Below, in pieces: positions 20,791-30,374 of a stretch of 64,000 nt of DNA (position 1 is the stretch's first letter; each line of letters opens with the position of its first letter). The stretch comes from Rhinocladiella similis (Eukaryota; Ascomycota; Eurotiomycetes; Chaetothyriales; Herpotrichiellaceae), in the NCBI GenBank assembly GCA_024082115.1, contig JAMRYE010000012.1, positions 62,001 through 126,000 of the forward strand, read 5' to 3'. The position numbers were made by a program, and so were the translations under genes. The notes below the pieces were generated by a model. It searched no databases and was not told the DNA's origin. It saw nothing but the letters and a program-made list of their open reading frames with translations.

Positions 20791-22764
20791 TTATTTGGGC
20801 GCGCCACTGATTGCCAGTTCCGGAAACTCTTTCTTCTCCCTCCAATGGTTGAGAATGTCCTCCCAGTCGTAAGCACCTTTGGCCCAAAACGCCATCCGGG
20901 CCTTCTTGTATATCCTGGCGTCTCGCTCGATCTCACCCTCGAAGTTGAAATAGCTGGGAGTACAGCCCGCCAGGGCCGCGAAGGTAATGGCTCCGGCTGC
21001 GATGGCATCAGAGTAAGTCTCTTCGCCCTTTTGTGTGGTCTCAACGACAAAGTTGTACTTGTATGATCCGGAACCCTCCAAATCTTTGTTTCTTTTTCTT
21101 GCCTCGGCCATGATACCCGCGATGTGCTCTGCAGAGTAGTCCAGTAGGGTCATGAAGTTCGGTGTGCCGCCACCTTGGTACAGGGCAGGCCAAAACATGT
21201 TGGGAAAATCGTGGCTCATCATGCCATGTAGGGTTCTTATGCCTGCATCCCATTTGCTCTCCAACTCGAGCTGCTTGCGACCATGGATCACGATATCGCA
21301 CCTCTTGCCTGGCCCGCTCAAGAAGGGGCTGGCATAGCCTGTGGCGAGGATGAGAATGTCAATCTTGTATTCCTCCCCATTGACAATAATCCCATCTTCG
21401 GTGCAAGCGTCGATGCCTCGGCCGTTGGTATCGACCAGACTTACGTTGGGCATGTTGAATGATTGCAGATACTCGTCGTGAAAGCAGGGTCGTTTGCACC
21501 ATGAAGGATACCAGGGCTTGAGCTTTTCAGCGGTCTCGCGATTCTTGACAATGTCCTCCGTTCTCTTCCGGATTCTCTCTGCACGTTCCAAATCCAGTTC
21601 GTGAAGCTTTTCTGCCAGGGCAGCTGGATCTTTCTGGGCCGCTTCGTAGGCTTCAGGACTTCCCACAAATGCGGTGTATGAGTTTAGCTCGGTCCAGCTG
21701 TCGTTGACCAAGTTGACAGCAGGCTTATCAGCGGCATTCTGGACATACTTGCCAAAATTAAATCGTCGTGCTTTTTGCCACCCCGTGTGCGGTGCAATCT
21801 CATTTCTCCACACTTCCGGATCGGTGGCCACATTGGCACGTCGGTCAACAGCAGAAGGGGTACGCTGAAAGACGAGAAGCCTTCCAGCCCATTGTGCTAC
21901 AGCTGGCACAACCTGTATGGCCGTGGCCCCGGTCCCCACCACTGCGACCGTCTTCCCCTGCAGGTTCACCAACCTGGGATCAGTCTGACTGCCGCCAGTG
22001 GCTTTATAGTCCCACCGGGCGGTGTGGAAGGTGGGCCCTTTAAACTTGTCGATGCCTTCGATCTGAGGGACTTGGGGGTGTCGGTGGTAACCACCGGTCA
22101 GGACCACGAATCGTGACCGGACTTTCATGGGCGCCGATTCCACTTCATTCAGATCAACGTGGGTTAGAGTGGTGATCCATTCCTTGATGTTGTCGTCCCA
22201 CTCGAGTGACCTGACATTGGTGCGAAACCATACCCGGTCAGTCAAGGAGAAATGCCTCGCAATCCGATCGGCGTGCTCTCTCAGCTCCGTTCCCATTGCA
22301 TACTTGTGCTTCGGCATGTAGCTAGTCTCCTCGAGCAGCGGCATGTAGATATATGACTCAATGTCGCACATTAGCCCGGGGTACCGGTTCCAGTACCATG
22401 TACCCCCGAACCCGGTCCCAGTATCCGTCATTTGGATATCTTCGGGCTTGAACCCGGCTTGAATCAGCCTGGCCGCATGGAGGAGTCCGCTATAGCCGGC
22501 TCCAACCACGAGGAACTCTGAGCGCGCTCCGTCGGTTGGAACTGGCAGAGTCCGGATTATCGGATCGTTCTTATCTGCCCAAATATCTACCTTCCAATGT
22601 TTGAACTTGTCCAAGTCTGTGAAGTTGACGAACTGTGCCAGGCCATCTGCCCTGAGGCGCTTCTGGCGTTCTTCATCGTACCGTTGTCTGGCGGCAACAA
22701 GGGCATTGGGTGCCCCAGGAGCCTTAGCGTCGACGGTCGGAATGGCCTCAGCGGTGACTGGCAT
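20791..22764 (-). CDS. Baeyer-Villiger monooxygenase, pentalenolactone-D-synthase/CPDMO-like (BVMO2)
   Basis: An intronless frame. ATG 22764 gives 657 residues; an upstream ATG at 22890 would add 42 residues of low quality, overlapping the promoter. GAGYSG (88-93, FAD), FKGPTFHTARW (241-251, BVMO fingerprint) and GTGATA (277-282, NADPH) come in the expected order. ILATGY follows further on. The N-terminal segment RQRYDEERQKRLRADGL and the C-terminal GMMSHDFPNMFWP and QGGGTPNF are typical of the larger BVMOs that include cyclopentadecanone monooxygenase and the pentalenolactone lactone synthases. It differs clearly from BVMO1 in subclass. The reaction is ketone to lactone or ester. It is divergently transcribed from esterase 2 with 431 bp between the starts, so the two are probably co-regulated. 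Confidence 0.9.
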   Translation of the reverse strand: MPVTAEAIPTVDAKAPGAPNALVAARQRYDEERQKRLRADGLAQFVNFTDLDKFKHWKVDIWADKNDPIIRTLPVPTDGARSEFLVVGAGYSGLLHAARLIQAGFKPEDIQMTDTGTGFGGTWYWNRYPGLMCDIESYIYMPLLEETSYMPKHKYAMGTELREHADRIARHFSLTDRVWFRTNVRSLEWDDNIKEWITTLTHVDLNEVESAPMKVRSRFVVLTGGYHRHPQVPQIEGIDKFKGPTFHTARWDYKATGGSQTDPRLVNLQGKTVAVVGTGATAIQVVPAVAQWAGRLLVFQRTPSAVDRRANVATDPEVWRNEIAPHTGWQKARRFNFGKYVQNAADKPAVNLVNDSWTELNSYTAFVGSPEAYEAAQKDPAALAEKLHELDLERAERIRKRTEDIVKNRETAEKLKPWYPSWCKRPCFHDEYLQSFNMPNVSLVDTNGRGIDACTEDGIIVNGEEYKIDILILATGYASPFLSGPGKRCDIVIHGRKQLELESKWDAGIRTLHGMMSHDFPNMFWPALYQGGGTPNFMTLLDYSAEHIAGIMAEARKRNKDLEGSGSYKYNFVVETTQKGEETYSDAIAAGAITFAALAGCTPSYFNFEGEIERDARIYKKARMAFWAKGAYDWEDILNHWREKKEFPELAISGAPK

Positions 22765-23195
22765 GTCTGGATTTGTGAGGTCTGAGTTTGGCGTTTTGCG
22801 AACAAGCCCACTCCAGCTCGTCGATGAGCTGATATAGAATAAGACCTTTGACCCTTTGGGCCTGACTGTGGAACCCCCTCTCACTCTCATTGGATTCTGG
22901 ACACGTGTCGCAGCCCCTCGGTACGTCTACGTCGTCCGAACGACACCGAGGGCCAAGGAGAGAGGCTCTGGCGGTTTCACCCGCGGTCCATCAGTATGGT
23001 ATGATCCTTGCGCTCAAAGAGGTGCGAACTAACCCCAGCGTCAGTCAGCATACGATAGCAGCATCCCAATGGATATGGGTGAGCATCGGACCTCGGGGTC
23101 CCGGCCATATGCTCATTTATATCGTACCAGCGCTGCCAGCATTTACTCGACCTGAGCCTATCTGTATAACCGCCCGGGAGAAATTATCTTCAACA
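22765..23195. promoter_or_regulatory. Divergent BVMO2/esterase 2 promoter with nested palindromes
   Basis: The region holds GACACGTGTC (22900-22909, a 10-bp palindrome with an E-box core). It also holds CCCTCGGT (22915-22922) paired with ACCGAGGG (22945-22952) as a perfect 8-bp inverted repeat around a 22-nt spacer. Inside the spacer is a second inverted repeat, GTCGT-CCGA-ACGAC (22931-22944). A further CCTCGGGG lies at 23091-23098, about 100 bp before the esterase start. The arrangement fits binding of dimeric regulators that control both genes. Confidence 0.55.
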
Positions 23196-24143
23196 ATGTC
23201 ATTGCGATACGATCCTGAGTGGATTGCGGCTACTGGTCCATCCCTCGAGGTTTACAAGAAAGAGATACCCGTACATGACGTTAAGACACGTCGTGATCTG
23301 ATTGGCAAGCTGTATGAGAAGTTTACCTTGTCTGTACCCGAAGACCTCGATCTGTCCACTCTCTATGCAAGCGCACCCGATGGACATGAGGTGACTGTGT
23401 ACCGGGTCTTCAAGAAAGAAGTTCCCGTATCCACGACTCCTGCACCGGCCGTTGTCCATATCCACGGAGGCGGCTACACCGCAGTAAGCGCCGCGCAGGC
23501 CTTGCCGAGCATCGTTCAGTATGTGTCGCAGAGCGGGGTCCAATTCTTCACGGTCGACTACCGTCTAGCACCAGAAAATCCTTATCCTATACCTGCCGAG
23601 GATTGTTACGCGGCTTTGAAGTATGTTCAATCCAACGCGGCCACCTTTAATATCGATCCCACTCGCATCGCCATCATGGGTGAAAGCGCTGGTGGCGGGC
23701 TAGCAGCCGGTGTGGCGATCTTGGCCAGAGAGCGCCAGCTTTCGCCTCCTCTGAAAAAGCAAATCCTCCTCTATCCCATGCTCGACGATCGGACGAACAA
23801 GGACACTGTCCATGGTCTTTCGGTGTTTAGCCTAAGCGATATCATCACTGGATGGAGTGCCTACCTTGGCAAAGCCTACGGAACCGAAGACGTCGTGGCC
23901 GCCGCGGCTGCAGCCCGAGTTACCGATGTCAAAAGGCTGCCTCCATTATACCTGGACGTGGGTCAATTAGACCACTTTGTCCACGAAAACCTGGCTTATG
24001 CTTCCAGGTTCATCGCGGCGGATATTGAGACAGAGCTTCATATTTATCCGGGTGTGATCCATGCATTTCAACGATGGAGTCTCCAGTCGCACGTGGTGCG
24101 CCAGGCTACTGTAAACCGCATGAGAGCTATTCGGACTATCTAG
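23196..24143 (+). CDS. Alpha/beta-hydrolase, HSL-type esterase (esterase 2)
   Basis: Intronless. ATG 23196 gives 315 residues and matches the start of the paralogue at 10853-11806; the frame is open further upstream but only through promoter sequence. HGGG (90-93) forms the oxyanion hole, GESAGG (162-167) carries the nucleophile Ser164, and DVGQLD and GVIHAF carry the acid and base. RLAPENPYP and YPMLDDRT are shared with esterase 1. No signal peptide. Divergent from BVMO2, with which it probably forms an oxidation-hydrolysis pair. Which esterase serves which BVMO is unknown. Confidence 0.88.
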   Translation: MSLRYDPEWIAATGPSLEVYKKEIPVHDVKTRRDLIGKLYEKFTLSVPEDLDLSTLYASAPDGHEVTVYRVFKKEVPVSTTPAPAVVHIHGGGYTAVSAAQALPSIVQYVSQSGVQFFTVDYRLAPENPYPIPAEDCYAALKYVQSNAATFNIDPTRIAIMGESAGGGLAAGVAILARERQLSPPLKKQILLYPMLDDRTNKDTVHGLSVFSLSDIITGWSAYLGKAYGTEDVVAAAAAARVTDVKRLPPLYLDVGQLDHFVHENLAYASRFIAADIETELHIYPGVIHAFQRWSLQSHVVRQATVNRMRAIRTI

Positions 24144-24794
24144 AAGTGGGAACGCTGCTAGGCTGGCCGCTCGATAGCCCTGAGACACTGAAAGATCTTA
24201 CTACGTGTCCGGAACGAATGGTAACCCAGCCGGATCCTCGCCTGTAACTGGGAGGAACGCTCTCAGCGTCTGTACTCCCGCATGGGTCGCCGTCGCAGCT
24301 GTCTTGGCTCCAGGGTCAACCTGTCGGCCAAGTCTTTCGGCCAAGCATGTTGTCCGGCCTTGTCCCGGCACACCCAGAGGGCCCATCGTTACCGGGACGT
24401 GCGGAGTAGGGATACACAGTACAAATATACAGTATCCATGGTATGCTAGAGAATGACACTCGTGTCGACCCGTTAGACTGAAGCCGCGGGGTTGGTTGCG
24501 CGGCTTTGAAGTTTACACTTGGGGAAATCTGGGGAGCGGTCCCCTTGCAGCGATAGTTTCAAGAAACGTGAGAAATCCTAATAGCAAACCATGTCCACGA
24601 GTGGATGAAGGCTCAGACCGTGCCTCCAAACCCCGCAACAAAAGTGTGGGTCAAACAGGAAGCCCCGGCAGCTTTCCCTGCAGAAACCCCTCATCTCCCA
24701 CGAGTCCCTTTGCCCTTTTCCTCTCTTCTCCTACCTGGATTGGGATACCTGTGTACGGATAGTTGATGTGTTCATCCGTTTGACCACCTCCGGC
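24144..24794. other. Intergenic upstream of regulator 2
   Basis: No supported gene, and I did not see the CCTCGG element here. A five-codon upstream frame beginning at ATG 24766 ends just before the regulator start and could lower its translation. Confidence 0.45.
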
Positions 24795-27072
24795 ATGGCG
24801 TGTCTACGTTGTCGTCGCAAGAAGGTTCGGTGTGATGGTACCGGCAACGATGTTCCATGTACCAACTGTCGCCATGTTTCTGGCGACTGTGTCATGGGCC
24901 AAACCTACCGTCGTCGGAAATCTCAACTACAGCCACCGAAGCCTCCAGAGAGTCTAAAAGACTGCACTGCGCAGCGTTCGAGCAGTATGTCCCTACAAAG
25001 CGATTCCAAGCAGCCTACTTACCGTGATTGGACTGACTGGCCCTATAGGCGGAACGACTTGGATGACCTTTTCAAGAGAGAATGGCTCTTTGGGTACTTC
25101 TCGACAGCACTCAAACAGCGGAGAATCTTGGGAGGCCGTTGAGATCGCTACCATGCTTGATGATGCTCCTACTGGGCCGACACAAGCCTTGGATCTGGGA
25201 AGCGTCGATGTCAGCCTGCCGGCTTTTATTGAGCCCTTTCGTTCGGGCTTAGACAGCCTTTCTATCGAATGTCTCAGGAAACATAGAGCTTTCGATTTTC
25301 CAACCGACACCAGGAGAATCGAGCTGATCCGGTGTTATCTGAAGTTTCTCTACCCAATCCTGCCCGTTGTCGAGCCCACAGTCCTAGTGGGTACAATCCG
25401 AGAGGATCCGTCGGACGAGAAGATCAGCTTGCTCCTGTTCTGGGCCATCCTGTCTTCTGCCATGGCATATATTGATCTGCCTTACTTGAAGGACTGCGTC
25501 TACAGTGATCGTCACAGTGGTCGGAAGATCACCTTGCAGATCATCAATGCATTGCTAGACTCGGGCTATGAGACAGATCCAATGGTTATCGCACAAAGTC
25601 TACTGTTGATGAATTTCTGGTACGATTGTCGCGATGAGACGAGGGACCTCTGGCGTCATTTAGGCCTTGCCCTCTCCTCCGTCCGCAAGATGCTCGCCAC
25701 TAACGCCCAAGGCACGGCTGATTTGCACTGTACACGATTTAGACTACAGAAGCGCGTCTTTTGGTGTTGCTATGTCGCACACAGCTTGATCGCCATGGCT
25801 TTCCGACGGTCAGTACCCATGGATCTGGCAAAATTTGACGTACCCCCTCTGGAGGTTGCGGATTTTGAGATTGACGGCCTTGCGGAAAACTCGGTCCTGC
25901 TGATGGGTATCTTCGCCTCTAAGTCCCCGCAAGTGACGATACAGGGAATGGGAAATGCTGCCATTGCCCTTGTAAATCTCTGTATTAACCATAGCAAGAT
26001 ATCCAAAACACTGCGGTCTGGGGCTCCCGTTATTGCCACCAGCCGCGAAAGACTCGAGTCGGAGCCGACACGCAACGAACATCTCCCTTCCCCCGCTGCC
26101 ATCGCCAAGTGTGAAGCGTCTCTGGACCAATGGAACCGGGAGCATGGCTTCAACATCCTCTCAGATACTGATTTCAGGGCACTGCCGACACAGGGCGAGC
26201 AATACAATCTGGTCGAGTACGTCAGGACCGTCCTTACTGCGCTGTATCTCGGAATATCCACAGACCTGTACAGACCTTATGTTCTCAACCTCAAATTCCC
26301 CCCACAGACCCCTCCACACCTACTAGAGTCATATCACCAGAAGCTTTACAACGCGGCCGATAGGATGATTGATCTCCACAGATATCTTCAATCTCGCAGT
26401 TTGACTCGATATCAGCCTAATGTATGTGTCAGCCGTCTGATCTGCACATCGGTCCTTCATCTCTATGGAGCCGAGACCGGTGATACGGCCGCTCGCCTTG
26501 GGAAGGTACACAATTTCGAGTGCTGTATGGAGTCCCTGAATCAGTTAAGGCTCATCTACTCATCCGCTGAAAATGCGTATCGGTTCCTCGAATCCATCCG
26601 TCAAAAATTCGAGAAAGCACGACGATCGGAGTCCGTAGGGTCCGAACAAAACAAACGTCAATTTGAGGATGAGTCAACAATCACCGCGCTGTCATGGACT
26701 CAAGATGATGATGTTACAGCCCCATGGTTGGCTGTGCCTCAGGCCATCCCGGATGCGGAAACGTGGTACTACACCGTAGATCAGGCCCACGACCCGCAAC
26801 TCACCTTCACTGACGCAGAACAATTACCAGAGCTCCCCCCGCTTGATCCGGCTTCGTTGGAGGTTGATTTTAACCTAGATTGTTTCTCAAATTGTGGAAT
26901 CACAAGCTTGGGGTTGAATTCCACCAAATCAATTCTCCCATGTTCCCATAACGTATATGGACAAAACTTGTTTCAAGAGGACGGTCTTGCCTCTGCAGAA
27001 TTCACGTTTGACTCATTTGGCACAACGGATTACTGTCTTGGCCTCGACAAGTGCCTGTGGGAAGCGTGCTAG
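24795..27072 (+). CDS. Zn2Cys6 transcription factor (regulator 2)
   Basis: Exons 24795-24984 and 25049-27072, with a 64-nt intron (GTATGT...CTATAG), give 737 residues. The phase-1 join links the zinc cluster frame to the regulatory domain. Cysteines 3, 6, 13, 22, 25 and 32 form CX2CX6CX8CX2CX6C (ACLRCRRKKVRC), the same spacing as regulator 1. The cluster lies unusually close to the N-terminus, so an extra upstream exon cannot be excluded. The following fungal-specific domain (RIELIRCYLKFLYPILPVVEP) parallels that of regulator 1 (ELLRAYFLYAHPLMPIID), suggesting the same subfamily. Two regulators in one cluster may answer to different substrates or act in series. Confidence 0.85.
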
Positions 27073-27629
27073 CCCCCTGATAGGAGCATTCCGCCTTGTC
27101 GTTCGAATGGAGATGCACCAAATCGAAGCCTGGGGTTCTTCTCAGACCATGGCAAAGGAGTATTTGCAGGACGTGTCATTTATGATAGATGATATAAATA
27201 ATATAAGATAGTGTTGCTACTTCAGGTTGCCGCTAATTCATAAGCGATGGGAACAGTGTTGCCATGGTTCGGACTTTCCCAGAGCATCTGGGTGTTTGCC
27301 GAGGAATGCAGATCGTCTTCTTGAAGCTTTTGCAGTCCCTCGGAATAACGTGATACATTAAGACGGTGGGAACCCATCAGTCAGTTGGCCCCCGGCCTGC
27401 CCGCGGCTAGAAATACCCGGCGACACGGACAGGACTCTTGGCCCACCACTCGGGAGGATGAAAGCCCCTCGGCTCGAATGACAGCCACTCGCTGCTTGTA
27501 GGGTTCATCACCAGGAACGCATGGGTACCCCAACCCTCACCATAGGTCGGTACCTGTAGCTTTGTATAAATTCCATTTCATCCCGACGTATGTTTCCAGC
27601 CGGATCAGAGTATCAGTGGCTATAGAAAG
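27073..27629. promoter_or_regulatory. SDR promoter with two CCTCGG elements
   Basis: CCCTCGGA at 27337-27344 and CCCTCGGC at 27466-27473. The second is about 157 bp before the ATG at 27630, the same spacing as in other cluster promoters. No other gene seen. Confidence 0.4.
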
Positions 27630-28641
27630 ATGCCTTTCTTCAATCGCGAAACCGAGGGCGACGAGGTCGTCAAGGCCTACCCGGAGCAGTTCCAAGGCAA
27701 GAACAGTAGGTCCTGACAGAGATGAACACAGTTCCAGAGCCGTGACTGACGGGCAGGCAGTCGTTATCACGGGCACCAGTGAGAAAGGTCTTGGGGCCAA
27801 AACAGCCACGACCATCGCTATAGCAAAACCAGCCCACCTTGTCCTCTTGGCGCGCTCCAAGAGCAAGGTGCAGCCTGTGATTGATCAGATCGGAAAGATC
27901 AGCCCGGAATCCAAGGCGACTTTTGTTCCCATCCTACTCGATGATCTAGTTTCTGTGCGGTCGGCAGCGGACGAGGTCATCAAGGTGTTGGGCGGCTCTG
28001 GTGCAAAGATTGACATTCTCATCAACAATGCTGGGATCATGGCTGTTCCCTTTGCGAAGTCCAAACAAGGTTTCGAATCTCAATTCGCAGTCAACCATCT
28101 TGGCCATTTTGTTTTGACACAAAAGCTCATCCCGCTGATCAAGGCCGCAGGCCCGAATGCACGAGTGGTGAATCTTACGAGCGACGGATACAGAGTTGGC
28201 CCTTTCCGTCCAGATAATATCAACTTTGACGATGGCAAGACTTACCACCCGTTCCTCTCATATGCACAATCCAAGACCGCCAATATTCTCTTCACCAAAG
28301 GTTTGGCGCGTCGAGGGATCAATTCTCTTGCCGTACATCCAGGCGTCATCTACGGCACCAGCCTGGGTGAAGGTCTTGATTGGACCATTATCGAGTCCTT
28401 GGGCGACCTGGCTAAGCGGGAGACAGGGGAGAATTTTCCCTTTGAAGCACCCAAGTCTATCGCCCAAGGTGTCGCGACTACGGTTCTCGCTGCGGCAGAG
28501 CCAGAACTATTGAGCCAAAGCGGGAGTTTTATGGCAGATTGTCAAGTCGAAGAGGCAAGACCATGGGCAAGAGACCCGGCGATGGTTGAAAGGCTGTGGG
28601 AAAAAAGTGAAGAGCTTGCAGGAGAGAAATTTGTAGTATGA
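27630..28641 (+). CDS. Short-chain dehydrogenase/reductase
   Basis: Exons 27630-27705 and 27761-28641, with a 55-nt intron, give 318 residues. Using the second of two adjacent AGs as acceptor rebuilds GKNIVITGTSEKGLG, the TGxxxGxG cofactor motif. DILINNAGIM is the NNAG motif, and SYAQSKTANILF provides the catalytic Tyr and Lys (YxxxK). The classical-SDR layout and length resemble the retinol-dehydrogenase/WW-domain-oxidoreductase-like fungal SDRs. It uses NAD(P)(H) to interconvert an alcohol and a ketone. In this cluster it could make the ketone consumed by a BVMO or oxidise the alcohol released by an esterase. It is the last gene on this side with the CCTCGG element. Confidence 0.88.
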
Positions 28642-29411
28642 ATATATAATCGCTCCTGTGCTAGCATTGGTGGAAAATGCAGCTTGACTAGAGTAAAGGG
28701 TAGACCACATCCTGTGGAACGTAGACTTTAGGTGATCAAATGAAGCAACGGAGTAGGGATGGCTCGACAGAAGGTCGATCACACTCAAACTTTCATCTGG
28801 GCCACTTTGTTGGTGTATACTATAGATTCAGAGCAACAGCACCACTGCTCCATAATATTTGCCCGGGTTTTGACGTGGTACAACAAGTCCGCAGTGTTGG
28901 GTTTGAACAGCCCCAAAGTGACTTCACCTCGTTGTCTTCTCAACTGGTCATTGATCAACGCCGTTCTCTATACAGTCAACCGAAAATTTTTCCACAATTA
29001 CCTTTTGCCCTCATGAAGACCACAACTCCGACGCTTGCCCTCTTATGCTCTAGCCTAAGTCTGGTGGCCACACCTTGGGCCTGCCCGTCTGCTTTCACTC
29101 GAAATATCTGCGTTGGGCTGGCCCCGACGCTCTGTTTTGTTTACCACGTGATGGTAAGATGTTTCGCACCCTAAGGCAATATCAATTAGGTGGGAGCAGT
29201 GTTAACATAAGATGACTCCTCGTGAGGCGGAGGCGTTCTACTCACGCCTCGCTCCGCCTCCGCCTCCGCCTCATAATCTCGCTTAGTTCTTGGCAATGAG
29301 ATATAGGTAGTTGGATGCTGTTGCGATGATACTTTAACTGGAATGATGTTCCGCAGGAGCAATTGCCCATAGAACTTACCGCAAAAAAAGCTCGTGGCCG
29401 CATCATCCACC
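28642..29411. other. Intergenic at the cluster edge
   Basis: No firm gene. A small secreted-type frame at 29013-29174 is listed separately. Around 29221-29275 is a short simple repeat of GCCTCC units with a facing GAGGCGGAGGCG, possibly an end of the adjoining transposon relic. Confidence 0.45.
29013..29174 (+). CDS. Possible small secreted protein
   Basis: ATG 29013 opens 53 residues beginning with a signal-peptide-like stretch (MKTTTPTLALLCSSLSLVA), then a short Cys-containing segment. A GTAAGA donor near the end and an AG about 40 nt later would extend the tail by a few codons. There is no family match and the length is short, so this may be chance. Confidence 0.2.
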   Translation: MKTTTPTLALLCSSLSLVATPWACPSAFTRNICVGLAPTLCFVYHVMVRCFAP

Positions 29412-30374
29412 ATGGAAACCGCCTCAATCGAATCATCCCTGTCCCCGTCTCCATTTACTCTCCCACAAACTCCGACGTCTCGACGGGCCCCGAGACGTCG
29501 TATTGACGGCCAGAAATGGCCCCTAGTTGAGCGCCTACCCAATCAACGACGTCGAGCTCACACCTCTGCAATCTGGTATCATGGGTGTGAATATTTCAAA
29601 GCCAATCAACTCGATACTAGTCACTTGATATGTGATCATTGCGATAGTCGCATCTCCTTCCGCAAGGATCAAAGCCCTTTTAATGTTGCAAGGCACCTCT
29701 CCGGGCGCCATCATGTAACAGTCAAAAGATCTCGCAGTGAGACAATCATAGAGAACGAGGAGAAGGAGGAGTCCTTCGCCGCGGAGTCCACAATGAGACA
29801 GAGGCAGAAGAGACTGTTATCTGTTGTCACTGCCGTCAACATTGAGGAGTTCCGTCGTCAACTAGTTCAATGGGTTGTACGTGCTCAGATACCCTATCGC
29901 AAGGTTAGCAATAACTCATTTAAGAACTTGCTATTATCTCTGCAACCTGCAATTGAAAGATATCTAATTAACTCCGCAGTCACTATTACTGAGTGGTGTA
30001 ATAGTGACCATAATGAGGCTTTTGAGCATGATAAGTTGATTCTTCATCAATCACGCTCCCAGATCCATCTCACCTTTGATATATAGACATCACCTTCGGC
30101 GCAATCAATCCTCGGCATATGTGCGCATTTCCTTAGACCTGACTTGCGGTTAAATAAGGCACTTTTTGCAATGAGAGAATTGATTAGCCCTCATTCTGGC
30201 ATCAATATTGGCAATGAGGTTCTCGAAGTCATTAATCACTAAGATATCGGCGATAGAATTGGTGTTTGTGTTGCGGACAATGCCTCGAATATTGATGTTG
30301 CAGTGAATCAACTTTTCTCGATCTTGTGTCTAGAGGAGATAGCTAGCAATCCGTTAGCACGTCGTTCTCGCTGT
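29412..30374 (+). pseudogene. hAT-type transposase relic with BED zinc finger
   Basis: From ATG 29412 the frame encodes a basic N-terminus and a BED-type finger (ICDHCDSRISFR...ARHLSGRHH, two Cys and two His). It continues into a hAT transposase region (QSILGICAHFLRPDL, ELISPHSGINIGNEV, GVCVADNASNID). The frame is broken by TAG at 30084-30086, where a Trp codon is expected, and by TAA at 30240-30242. Both fit G-to-A or C-to-T change of the RIP type. Similarity stops at about 30374, where a repeat with TGTTAGAC termini begins. The element is inactive. Confidence 0.75.

Noticed and set aside
22765..23195. N-terminal extensions of BVMO2 (from 22890) and esterase 2 (from 22890)
   Set aside because: Both frames run open through the shared promoter and would overlap. 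The paralogous esterase and BVMO family starts support the later ATGs.
24766..24783. ATG 24766 as the start of regulator 2
   Set aside because: It opens a five-codon frame out of register with the zinc cluster; kept only as a possible upstream ORF.
29221..29275. Array of GCCTCC units considered as a CRISPR or satellite
   Set aside because: Only a few 6-bp units without spacers; a short simple repeat.
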